A DNA stretch of 64,000 bases from Chondrosia reniformis (taxonomy: Eukaryota > Porifera > Demospongiae > Chondrillida > Chondrillidae): NCBI GenBank assembly GCA_947172415.1, contig OX359190.1, positions 2,852,001 through 2,916,000 of the forward strand, read 5' to 3'. Both the position numbers and the translations under genes were made by a program. The notes beneath the pieces are model-generated. The model did not search any database. It saw only the letters and a list, made by a program, of their open reading frames with translations, and was not told the DNA's origin. This document shows, piece after piece, positions 33,801-44,000 of the stretch (the stretch's first letter is position 1; each line of letters begins with the position of its first letter).

Positions 33801-34657
33801 TAGTGTTACAGGCTTACCATTGTTGAATTTGGTTTAGTTTCTTTGTCTGAAAACCTTCTTCATTTTTGTAGTGCTTTTGTTTCGTTTTTAAATCTTCCAA
33901 CACATCATCCAACACTTTTTGTTGTGCCTGACCAATCTCGTCCAATATGGTTCTGCACTTTGTACTAACTTCCTATGTAAACAAGAAGCATACCAAATCA
34001 TCCAATCAAAAATCTCTTGGTTTAGGATTTGAAGCTGATTTGGAACTCTGACAGTAATCAATTATAGTTAAAATATCTCATCATCAGTCACAACAAATAT
34101 ACACTGTAAGTAAGTAAGGAGCTATATGCTGCTAGGAAGGTGTACATTTCAAGCAAACCAGCTAACTGTATAGTACTCCAAAATTAACTTGTTCATAAAA
34201 ATAATGAAATGATTAATTGGAATATACGTGTACACCAAGTACTATAGTTTGAAACATTTTCGTTGTTAAAATATTTTTTGCCATTGGTTCAAACTATGCT
34301 AGTGAAAAATATACATATTAGTTAGTGAGCTCAAATTTCTATATTGCGTGGGTGACATACGTATATAGAAACAATTGTATGCCCTTAGCCATATATAATC
34401 CTTTCCAAACTTGTGTTACACACATAATTGAAGATGTCCAATACCAATTAATTTGGCGACTTTTAATACATTATTACTCCACCAAGAAAGAGATAAAGTA
34501 CTTCATACATACGTAAGAGTGTTTCTAAGAACTAAGTGCTTGTGTAAAGTTTATTGTACCTCCAATTTCTTTTTCATTGTATCTTGTTCCACTGACCAAT
34601 GGGTTTCCAGTTTGCCAATTCTTGCCCCCTCCTCTGCACTCTGTGGATTTTGTGAGT
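24847..34657 (-). CDS. STAT transcription factor, copy A (full set of visible exons)
   Basis: Fifteen minus-strand exons, all in phase: 34560-34657, 33818-33972, 33458-33628 (coiled coil), 32798-32932, 32219-32260, 29761-29860, 29155-29325 (DNA-binding; [26 protein letters not shown]), 28516-28660 (linker; GRGLT), 28294-28441 (FTFWSWF), 27983-28107 (SH2; [11 protein letters not shown] with the phosphotyrosine-binding Arg), 27644-27731, 27026-27102, 26363-26465 ([10 protein letters not shown], the likely activating Tyr), 25463-25541, and 24847-24909 ending in TAG. The visible part is about 566 codons; STATs usually have 700-850, and I could not find the N-terminal domain or first exon. STATs are phosphorylated on the Tyr, pair through SH2 and enter the nucleus to bind DNA. 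The gene spans the unit 1/2 junction: its 5' exons belong to unit 2. Confidence 0.93.
25081..25195 (-). repeat. SINE-like element with tRNA-like head
   Basis: On the minus strand: a head with AGCACTGGTGG and a B-box-like TTTGGTTTCCAGT, then a tail ending GGTTGTGGTTTGATT. The same tail follows a better tRNA-like head at 33264-33375. Copied in unit 2 at about 52230-52336. Confidence 0.5.
25793..26355. mobile_element. 563-bp pogo/Tigger-like MITE in STAT-A intron
   Basis: Ends CAGTGGAACCTC and GAGGTTCCACTG with TA outside both. The interior has repeated ACGGACA blocks and no transposase. The right end abuts the donor of the STAT exon at 26363 (the donor occupies the seven bases between). Unit 2 keeps the empty site (ATGTATACTCACATTG near 52866). 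Confidence 0.92.
27805..27976. repeat. 40-bp repeat carrying paired E-box motifs
   Basis: About four units, each with two CANNTG-type or near-E-box sites (CATGTG, CACGTG, CGTGTG) in the contexts GGGTCATGTGAC and GGATCACGTGAC. It lies in the STAT-A intron next to the SH2 exon. Unit 2 has a shorter array at 54768-54882. Whether it binds bHLH factors is not shown by sequence alone. Confidence 0.75.
28123..28206. repeat. GGAT/GATG microsatellite
   Basis: Tetranucleotide run of GGAT on the plus strand, immediately upstream (in gene sense) of the SH2 exon acceptor of STAT-A. Shorter and interrupted in unit 2 (55028-55094). Confidence 0.9.
29697..29757. repeat. 11-bp repeat beside STAT-A exon donor
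   Basis: Units GATGTGCATGT, about four copies, directly after the donor of exon 29761-29860. Unit 2 has about two copies (56256-56282). Confidence 0.85.
30226..30635. repeat. 24-bp minisatellite in STAT-A intron, about 17 copies
   Basis: Unit AGCTACCACTTCACCCATCC plus ATCC. Because 24 is a multiple of three, several frames on both strands stay open, giving spurious peptides such as HPSSYHFT or GEVVAGWM. It lies between STAT exons and has no splice context. Unit 2 has about 10 copies at 57223-57452. Confidence 0.95.
32982..33180. repeat. 22-bp minisatellite in STAT-A intron
   Basis: About nine degenerate copies of the same 22-base unit found at 7151 and 35272, here in a STAT intron between the last coiled-coil and first DNA-binding exon. 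Expanded to about 22 copies in STAT-B (60150-60640). Confidence 0.93.
33255..33375 (-). repeat. SINE-like element with tRNA-like head, STAT-A intron
   Basis: Minus strand reads a tRNA-like A-box (AACTCAGTGGCAGAGG), an anticodon-arm-like region and a good B-box (GGGTTCAATTCC), then a body ending in GGTTGTGGTTTGATT. The anticodon loop lacks a proper U33, so this is not a working tRNA. The unit 2 copy is at 60715-60838. Confidence 0.6.
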
Positions 34658-35547
34658 CTAAAGTATACACACAAAGAGAAATGAAATACTGTTCTTTGAC
34701 TGTAACTCAAAGGATAATCATGTCAGATGGCACATTCACATAGGATCAGAAAAAGTGATTTAGATTTAATGGAGCGTTAATTGTCAGATACAGTATACTG
34801 TACGTACATTTAATGGGCCATACATATGGTTTTCAACAGTGCAGATAATTTTCTAAATGGTCAAGTTCAGCAGAACCCAAGCCGACTACACTAGACAGGG
34901 TTCACTCTAAGAGGCTGTTGAAATGAAGATTGAAGATGAGAATTGAAGCATTGCTATGGTATAGTAGTTTACAATTATTAGAATGTTTATATTTTATTAA
35001 TTGAAAACTGCAAATAACTTAGGATAAGCTTGCAGATAACTAATACACTTAACCAATCCTAGCAATGAGAACCTCTAGTACAAGACGGTACATCTCTAGG
35101 TGTAATGACTTCACAATTTTTAGTAAGTATGTAATTAGCTACCACACATGCATTAAAGATCAAGAAGAAGACTGAGCTAAGGGTCACTGGAGAAGGGTGC
35201 TATGGTATAGTGACTTAGACACAGAGGAGTGATTAGTAAGTACGTAATAGCTGGATGGATAAGTAAGTGGTAGCAATACTGGCTATATCATTGAGCAATA
35301 CTGGCTATATCATTGAGCAATACTGGCTATATCATTGAGCAATACTGGCTATATCATTGAGCAATACTGGCTATATCATTGAGCAATACTGGCTATATCA
35401 TTGAGCAATACTAGCTATATCATTGAGCAATACTGGCTATATCATTGAGCAATACTGGCTATACCCTTGACCAAATCTAATATCTCCATATAATCAAAGG
35501 AAAGTGTACTATACAATCTAGTATGATATATTATTTGTAAGACTTAC
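34658..35547. other. Spacer upstream of STAT-A first visible exon
   Basis: No STAT N-terminal exon and no collagen 3' domain recognised on the minus strand. The first visible STAT exon starts in phase after one base, so at least one more upstream exon is needed. The neighbouring collagen-like exon ends in phase 0 and cannot splice to it in frame. Confidence 0.6.
35272..35470. repeat. 22-bp minisatellite, about 9 copies, unit 2
   Basis: Same unit and site as 7151-7345 in unit 1; one unit has GCTAGCT-type variation. Reduced to about three copies in unit 3 (62872-62940). Confidence 0.95.
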
Positions 35548-36261
35548 AGTCTCTCCAGTGGGCCCTTGGTCACCATGGTTACCATCAAGACAAGAAGCAC
35601 CACGAGCACCTTCCAGACCTCTTGTTCCCTGTACACCTCTCGGGCCTTGTGCACCTGGTCTACCAGGAACACCTTCAACATCTCCATCAATTCCTCTCTC
35701 TCCCCTACCTAGAGTTGGACCCTACAGGACAGCAAACACATTGAGGTTTCTAAAGGTCACCATCACATTTCAACAACTATAGCTACGTATGTATATATCT
35801 CTTCCATTGCTTCCAGCTGGACATCTGCTACCTATCCCATCCTAGAGTTGACATTAAATAATTATTTTCAAATAGATTAAAATGTGTTTACATTTGACCT
35901 CTAAAGTGCTTATAATTACCTTTAGTATATATACATTAGTGGAGTCCACAGTTAGTGTATATAGAGGTTTACTTACACATCACGACCTGGCAAACCATCA
36001 GCACCATGGAAGCCTTGTGGTCCCACTGCACCCATGTCAACTGGTTCTCCTTGGGCACCTTGGGGACCAGCAATTCCCACTGTTCCATCATCACCCATAG
36101 CCCTTCACCTCCAGCTAAACCAGGTCCACCCTCACTGTCCTGTACAGTAACAGGGAGAAGAGCACTCTAGTTGATGACAGTCTAATAATTATGCATCATA
36201 GAGTGTAAAAAAGATTATTATTATTTTACAGACAATGCAACACTGTACAAGTCATCAAATA

Positions 36262-38157
36262 CAGTAGAACCTCGGTTATCCGAACCCCGATTATCCGGCT
36301 GCTCGGATTATCCGGCCTCGAAGGTCGCATACTCTTATTAACGCCCATCGTTTGTTTAGTACACGTGCGAGTTCACAGCGAAGTGATGGCTAGTTCGAGT
36401 GGCTCTGCGAGGAAAAGGAAGCGCTTAGTTCTTCCCCTAGAGAGCAAGATAGCTACACTGGAGCGACTGAAGGCTGGAGCAACCCAAGCGCAGCTTGCGG
36501 AGGAGTACGGGATCGGAAGTTCGACCGTTGGCGAAATCAAAAAGAATGAGGCCAAAATAACATCGTTCACGTCTAGGATGGACAGTATGGACATGAGCAA
36601 GAAAGGACGCAAGGTAATGCGATTGGTTAATGATGACAAGCTCGATGAAGCTGTTTATCTTTGGTTCTCTCAAAAGCGGAGCCAAGACATGCCGGTAAGC
36701 GGACCCGTTCTGTGTGAGAAAGCTGCGTAGCTACACGAGCTGCTTCACGAGGGTAAATCTGAGCCTCCTTTCCAAGCTAGTAGGGGTTGGCTTTGGCGTT
36801 TTTGCCAACGTCATGGAATACGGCAGCTCTCTTTGCAAGGAGAAAAGGCTTCTGCTGACACCACTAAGGTAGAGCCGTTCAAGAAGGAGCTACAGGAATT
36901 GTTAGAACGTGAGGCGCTGACTCTTGAGCAACTGTACAATTGTGATGAGACTGGGCTTTGCTACAGAATGCTTCCAAGCAAAACGCTTGCCTCTAGGTCA
37001 GAGAAAGAAGCTTCAGGCATGAAAAATCAGAAAGATCGTGTAACCCTGATGGCATGTTGTAACGCAACAGGGACACACAGGTTACCTTTGATGTTCATTG
37101 GCAAAGCAAAAAGTCCACGTTGCTTCAAAAATGTCAACAAGGAAGCATTGCCAGTCCACTACTGCTCTCAGAAAAATGCATGGGTAAACACAGAGATATT
37201 TATTGACTGGTTTCACAACCAGTTCGTCCCTGCGGTGACAAAGCACTTGAAAGAGAAAGGCCTGACAGTTAAAGCATTGCTTGTGCTTGACAATGCACCT
37301 GCGCATCCTAATGCAGCAAGCCTAGTTAGCCAGGATGGAAATATAAAAGCCATGTTTCTTCCGTCCAATACAACTTCTATTTTACAACCACTGGATCAAG
37401 GCATGCTGGAAGCCCTCAAGAGGAGGTATCGCAAGTCGCTGTTGCAGAAGTTGCTCCTAGAGGATCAAGAGGGAAGATCTATCATTCAATTTGTTAAGCA
37501 AATCAACATGAAGGATGTTGTCTACATGACAGCCTCAGCCTGGGATGATATTCCCCCACTGACGCTAGCAAGATCCTGGAACAAACTTCTACGTATTGAT
37601 GACTCAAGTGAACCATCTTCATCACCAGAAGAAAGTGATCCAACTATTGCTGAGAAGCAATGTGAAGAACTTGCCCATCAACTTGATCCTAGTCTTCAAG
37701 ATGAAGAGATCACTAGCTGGATATATGAGGACTCAGATGACCAGGGCTATCAGTTATTCACGGATGATGACATTGTACAGCATGTGACACAGCAAGAGGA
37801 GGTTAATGATGAAAAAGATGAAGATGAGAGTGAAGAAAGCCACAATATACCCAGCTGTGGAGACGTGAAGGACATGTTAGACAAATGCTCACTCTGGTAC
37901 GAGAGGCAAGACGAAAGCACATCCACTTCATTGCTGTTGTTGAAACGTGTAAGAGACTTAGCAGCAACTAAGCGCTTCTTAAAGTTGAAGCAACTAAAAC
38001 TGGACTCTTTTCTTGCTAAATCTCAGTAGTAATTATTGTGCATGTAATCTAATGAGTATTAAATTACATATTCATATAGATGATTCACATATCCGGCCGT
38101 TTCACTTATCCGGCCATAGCTTGGTCCCATTGAGGCCGGATAACTGAGGTTCTACTG
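36262..38157 (+). mobile_element. Tigger/pogo-type DNA transposon, unit 2
   Basis: Same length (1896 bp), ends and TA target (36260-36261, 38158-38159) as the unit 1 copy and at the matching site, so it was copied along with the unit and did not insert twice. It differs by scattered substitutions only. Confidence 0.96.
36386..38029 (+). pseudogene. Tigger-type transposase with one in-frame TAG
   Basis: From ATG at 36386 the frame runs 547 codons to TAG at 38027-38029, broken only by TAG at 36728-36730 (codon 115), shared with the unit 1 copy. The N-terminal region has a basic start (SARKRKR) and a helix-turn-helix (AQLAEEYGIGSSTV). The catalytic acids sit in NCDETG, LVLDNAPAH and LQPLDQG. 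The C-terminus is acidic. This copy has fewer breaks than unit 1, but the shared stop would truncate the protein before the catalytic core. Confidence 0.93.
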
Positions 38158-41015
38158 TACTATCAACAATCAGCGATACATTCCACATATATACTTACAG
38201 CAGGTCCTTGTGGACCAGGGAGACCAACATTTCCTTCTATGCCCGCATCTCCAGCATCACCCAGTTCTCCAACATCTCTTGGCTCACCACACATTCCCCT
38301 AGCACCCTTAAGTCCTATTAGACCACCATCACTACCATTAGCTCCTTGGGCTCCCGTAGGTCCACCATCTCCAGACCCTCCTCTTGCACCTCCGACTCCT
38401 TGGTGTCCCACACGTCCTGCTGCTCCATCATCTCCTGGATCTCCAGCAGGACCTTGACCTCCTGTCAGACCCTACAGTCGTAGCAATAAAATTCACTTTA
38501 TACAATGGACAGTCAGACATTTTCATGATAGTACTTTGTATGTATGACAGCTTACTGGTGCACCAAGATCACATCTTATTCCTGTAGCACCAATGGGACC
38601 CTCAGCTCCCTGCACCTGAGGACACAACATGAATTGACTTATGTATGTAGCCATGGTAACAGATTAAACACACTTGGACCTGTTTTAAGTTGCATAGTAA
38701 GTATACCTTCAGGTCTGCCATCTTTGCAACGTTGACCCTGGTTCTCCAGTCTGACCTTTAGGACCAGTAATTCCCTGTGGACCAGCAAGACCAGCAGATT
38801 CATCAGCTCCTTGTTCACCAGCTGCACCAGTTGCACCACAATCTCCACCTGTTCCAGGTAGACCCATTGTCCCGAGTTACCAGGACCAACTGCAGGTCCT
38901 CTGGAACCCTATACATATGTATACATACACATGTAGTGATATAGGTATATAGTGATTAGATTATGCAAAACAAAATGGAAATGTATGCTTCAAGGAGTTA
39001 ACGCTACCTATTATCTGATTAATAAGTTGTAAAGTTTTATAACACAATAAATAGTTAGCTTGTTCTGCTACATATATAGTTGAATCACCACCAGTTCAAA
39101 CAAGTGCAAATTTAACATTTGCCATATTAATATAATAGGACACAATACTGCATGAGGTACTGTCGAGGACAATTGTAGACTCCACAGCCTAGAACTGGTC
39201 AATAAAACCAATTGTCCTGTGAAATTAGTTTATTCCCTCTAAAATGATGTCTGAGAATGATTATTTGTACTCTGATCAACACTACAGTTATTCATATAAA
39301 TGATGTACTTACTGCTGCACCTTGTGGACCAGACGATATAGAGACTCCCTTTGCTCCCTTAATACCATCAGTACCAGAAGCTCCACTTGCACCATCACCT
39401 CTAGGAGCTCCAATGTCACCTCGCTACCCCACCAGTGAATAACATACAATATCAGTAATAAATATAGTGATAGAAAACATACTCAAGATATCTCTAGTCT
39501 ACAGGATGCCACCTATATATGTAAGATCTTTACCAACTCTTTAACTGACCTTTTCTCCTTGATCACATTGTGCCCCAGTAGAACTTATACATCTCCCTTG
39601 GCACCTTTGGCACCTTGTGAATCAGTTGCACCAGTAAGACCACTCACACCCTACAGAGAATGAAATGCAGTCGACCAACATACAGTATGCTTCAATTGGG
39701 CCCACTCATGAGGAGAATGACTATCAGGTTCTTGAATGCATACTATAACTATAATTTACCTTACTGCTGCTCCAGCTGTTCCAGAGGGAGGATTAGTACA
39801 AGGATCCCTGTGTTTACCATGGTCACCATGGTTACCATTGCTGCCTGGATCTCCAACAGCACATACATTACCAGGTTCTCCATCAAAACCTCTGTCTCCC
39901 CTTCCTCCCTATATATTTGTTGAATTAATCTCCATGTGGACCAGCCTTTGACTCCATGGTTACCATGGTAACCTTCACAATTGACCCCTTTAGCTCCTTT
40001 TTCCTAGTTACTTCTAGATTGACCCTTTTAGGTCCTAGATTGTCATGTTCCATTTAATCCAGGCAATCCTTGAATACCTTGAAGAAATATATCTTGAACA
40101 AATAGCACTTTTGGCTCTGATATGTAAATCCACTCACTCTGGTACCTTGTGACCCTATGGGTCCCATTTCTCCTTTCTGACCATGCAAGCTTTCCTTGGT
40201 CTCCACTATGTCCAGGTCTGCCATCCACACCATTTTCACCAGATACACCAGGATTATCAGGTGATCCATCAGAGCCAGAAGTGGACCCAACACTGTTACT
40301 ATATTTGAAATGATGTACAAGTAGAAGTAGGAGGTGTCATCCTTTACATTTGGCACCAGCCACACTTGCACTCTAAAGGGAAGGAGAATGAATGAATAAC
40401 ATTATGATATGAATAATTCAATTTAAGTGCTCTCATAATGTTATTCATGGGGTTAGTACTTCCTCATTAAGATCCTATGGAATGTAGACCTCACAAAACT
40501 ACTACCAGACCTGAACATGTGACCTCCACTGGCTAGAGAGACTAGTTGAGAATATACTATCTCTGAGTAATTAAGGTCCTTTAGCATAACATACAGACCA
40601 AAACAATACCTCACTAAAGCAACACTAATCCAAAGGAATATAATCATATAGGACACTTAACTAGCTAAATACTGGAAGAGCATCTACAAGTAAATTTCAT
40701 ACATCATATTATCAAATCAAATATAATATATTGTACAATCTCTACATGTTCCAAGTACAACACTTTGGATGCAGTTTGTTGAGGCTTGATTGAGTCAATA
40801 TATGCTATATAAACATTTCGAAATGTGTTGCATACCTTACTTTATTTGGAAGTGTTTTCCTCCAAGAATAGCGGGACAACACTCAGATCTGCCGCCAATA
40901 GTTAAATAAGGAATACGGTCGTTATAGTAACGGCATAGTAACAGTACGGTCAGTAAAGTACATTTGCTAAGTTTCAAGTTTTCAGTGTTTCGTTTCGTTT
41001 GCATTGCTGAGGATA

Positions 41016-44000
41016 ATGCTGAGAAGAATGGAGAACGTAAGTTTACTTAATATATCTCTTGTTAACTAATGCAGTTTATAGGAGTGTTAACTATTACTGG
41101 TCCGAATTCAGTGCCAAAATTAAAACTCGCTTAGTTTGAGATAATAGCCAAACTTAAGGAAGTAATTAGCTACAGAGTAAGTGAACCGGTCGGGACTAAT
41201 TGGCATACATTCAGAGACTAGTTTCTGTTCGATTGGGTTTGTGTAGAAAAGGAATACTTGGCTGGCTCGAGTACTTCAATTACAGTTGTTGGATCCGTGT
41301 AAAACCTAAACCAAACCAGTCAACTATAGAGCGAAGAGACATACGCGATTCATATCCTTTTAGGGGACAAGTTAGAAAGCGAAGAACTACTTCGTAATCC
41401 TTCCGTAACTGAATAACCATTCTGTTACTCTACTGGTGGCAAATAGCTTGTCACTGTAAACGTTATAAAGTTTAAAATATGAGCATTATTAAACTATGAG
41501 CCATGCATGCACGTTAAGAATATTTAGACAAGAAGATTTACGGCACTTACAAGCCTCAAAGTGTTCTTGCAATAAGCTGCTACAGAACTTGTTCCTTCCA
41601 TGTCATTCAGTTCCTCCAAACAGTGAATATTATCTTTTCTTTCTTGTCTCTAATTAGGTATTTCAAAGTGACCTCTTGACAGCTGGAGGAGGTCACTTCC
41701 TTAAATCAACTGAAATACCGGAAGCGAAAATTGGAACTCACTTAGGGAAGGCAGTTGCAATTAACGAGAGAGTATTTGTCTACGGGGGATATTGTGAAAA
41801 AGCAGCATCTGAACGGACCGTTCAGGTATACAATGTATTAACGAAGAAATGGTCAACACTACCTCCATCTCCGTATTCTCGCAGTGGAGCCACCATCATA
41901 AAAGATCAGTTAACTCTGATAGGAGGTGAAGACACTCATGGCACTACAAGCAAGCCAGTGACATGGACAGGTGAAGAATGGTTAGAGCTATATCCTCCAA
42001 TGCACACTGCCCGATACCATCCAGGTGTTCTTGCTATTGAAGACTTAGTAATTGTGTCTGGAGGAGGAGGAGCAGATCGCAGAGAAGTAGACACAATTGA
42101 ATTCCTGGATATTAACACTAAAAAGTGGATCCAGTCGAATCTGAAACTTCCTCAACGATTATTTCTACACCACATGACATTGTGTGGTGAATACATTTAC
42201 ATCTACTACTGGGCCACTGGATTTTTTTGGAGAATGAATAAGAAGAATTTTATGGCTTCACTTACCAATAATGATGTACATCACTGGGAAGAGCTCGAGA
42301 ATGCACCAGCGCTCAGTTCACTTTTACAATACAGCACCCTACCAGTCCTAGTAGGTTCAGAAGGAATCTTCATTTTCGAGAAGAAGAAGTGGACACAAAT
42401 TAGTAAAGAAACGTCTTATCACTTCAATTGTACGGCTTCCCTCAACGGAACTACGTTTCTCACCATTGGAGGAGAAGGATTAGGACAATATGAGACAAGA
42501 GCTGTACAGTACGATATTGCAGTTGAGGTTAGTAACTTATTTAATTACAAAACATTACATTAAAGTATTACAAGTCTTGTAAACATTCGTTAAGCGCTTC
42601 GCGTGCACTTTCTCCTTCAAATAGAAACATTAGAAGGTTTTATTTCCTTCGTTAGAGTCACCTAACTTGTGCGCTCAGTGTACACGAAGCGCGTGTCAAT
42701 GCTAACAAGACTTGTATTGCTTTAAAGTTCTCGTACGAGTGTGTCCTACGAATGCTCTCACGAGTTTAAGTGTTAACTTGTTTCCACTAACGGGGACTGT
42801 TAGAAGTCTTCTTGTATCAGCCGCTCTTTGTATTTGAAGGAGAAAGTAGAGTGTGTACGTTTTAAAAAAGTGCCAAATTGTAAAACGATTTCTTGCATGT
42901 AATTTGCAGAATATTAATTTCTCGTCCTGTGTACGTTCGTGTGATTAGTTATAAGATGTTGCAGGAGCGCATAATGAATAGACACAATTAATAAACTGCT
43001 AACTAAGTAACATCAATTTGAGTAAAGTGCTACAAGTTTTATTTGGCAGCCAAAAGTCGGCCATTTTACTAGTGAAAAATAGTCGTCAACGTCTAGATCT
43101 TAGGCAGATGATAGTTCTTAAATCTGGTTTACCTTGTTGAAGTAAGTGTAAGAGAGATAAATAAAGTCAAATAGATTGTAATGTAATTGCTGTACAAGTT
43201 ATGTTGACATTCGTTGCGCGCTTCGCGTACACTTTAAAATAGAAACATTAGAAGGTTTTATTTCCTATTTTCAATGTTAACATGACTTGTATTACTTTAG
43301 ATTAATGTTCTCGTACGAGTGTGTCCTACGAGCGCTGATTCGTACGTGTTTAAGTATATTCCACTAACGAAGACTGTTAAGTCTTCCTTGCTCTCTACAT
43401 TTGAAGTGAGAAAGTAAAGCGTTCAAAGTATTATCCACTAGAATTGTTAGCTTCATTGTCTGATTACTTAGAGTGTTATTGTCGCGTGTATGTAGACCTA
43501 CATACGTATGTTTCAACTTGAATGTTTTCTCGTCCTGTGTACGTACGAGTGATTAGTTATAGATTGTTAGTTGAGCCACTTGCCAACAGCAGAAAGGGTA
43601 AATTGCTACCATTTAAGTCTTTATACTGACAGCCATTTAGTAGTGAATATGTTGTCATAGTACTAGTCAGATCATTCGACTGAGAGAGGTACCGTGTTTT
43701 TAAATCTGGTGTTCCTTGTTCAAGTAAATGCATAAAGGTACAGTAAAATAGTTTTTTCAGTAACATTATTATCGAGAATGTAGAATTCTTATCATTTGAG
43801 AATGATATACTACATTGTTTGAGTGAGTATGTCTGTACGTATATGTATCCTAATTTATTGAGACTCAGCAACAATCATTAATTTTAAAAAACAAATTGAA
43901 CGTTTCAACCCAGAGGTCTTCATCAGCATAATAATTTATGCACCACCAATATTCTCAAAGTATGTAGATGGCCATTTTTCTAACACACTGTCTGTATACG

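Larger units (their letters stand above)
35548..40291 (-). pseudogene. Collagen-like Gly-X-Y locus, decayed (unit 2)
   Basis: Same exon series as unit 1: 39765-39908, 39550-39650, 39313-39423, 38707-38908, 38556-38609, 38199-38471, 35979-36139, 35548-35721, plus a 5' exon from about 40136. It is better preserved than unit 1: acceptors at 38472 and 38909 are intact and exon 38556-38609 is a clean 18 codons. It shares with unit 1 the one-base loss before TAA in 39550-39650, the frameshift in the 161-base exon, a 15-base loss in the last exon and a Gly-to-Arg change (GEPRDV). A private Gly-to-Asp change lies in 39550-39650. Contains the Tigger element. Confidence 0.8.

Noticed and set aside
34560-35721. 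Fusion of collagen-like exons to STAT as one gene
   Set aside because: The collagen-like exon ends in phase 0 and the first visible STAT exon begins with two bases of a codon, so they cannot join in frame. The collagen-like locus is also broken.
37082-37306. Minus-strand frames inside the Tigger transposase
   Set aside because: They mirror the transposase coding sequence, which is supported by its catalytic motifs and terminal repeats.
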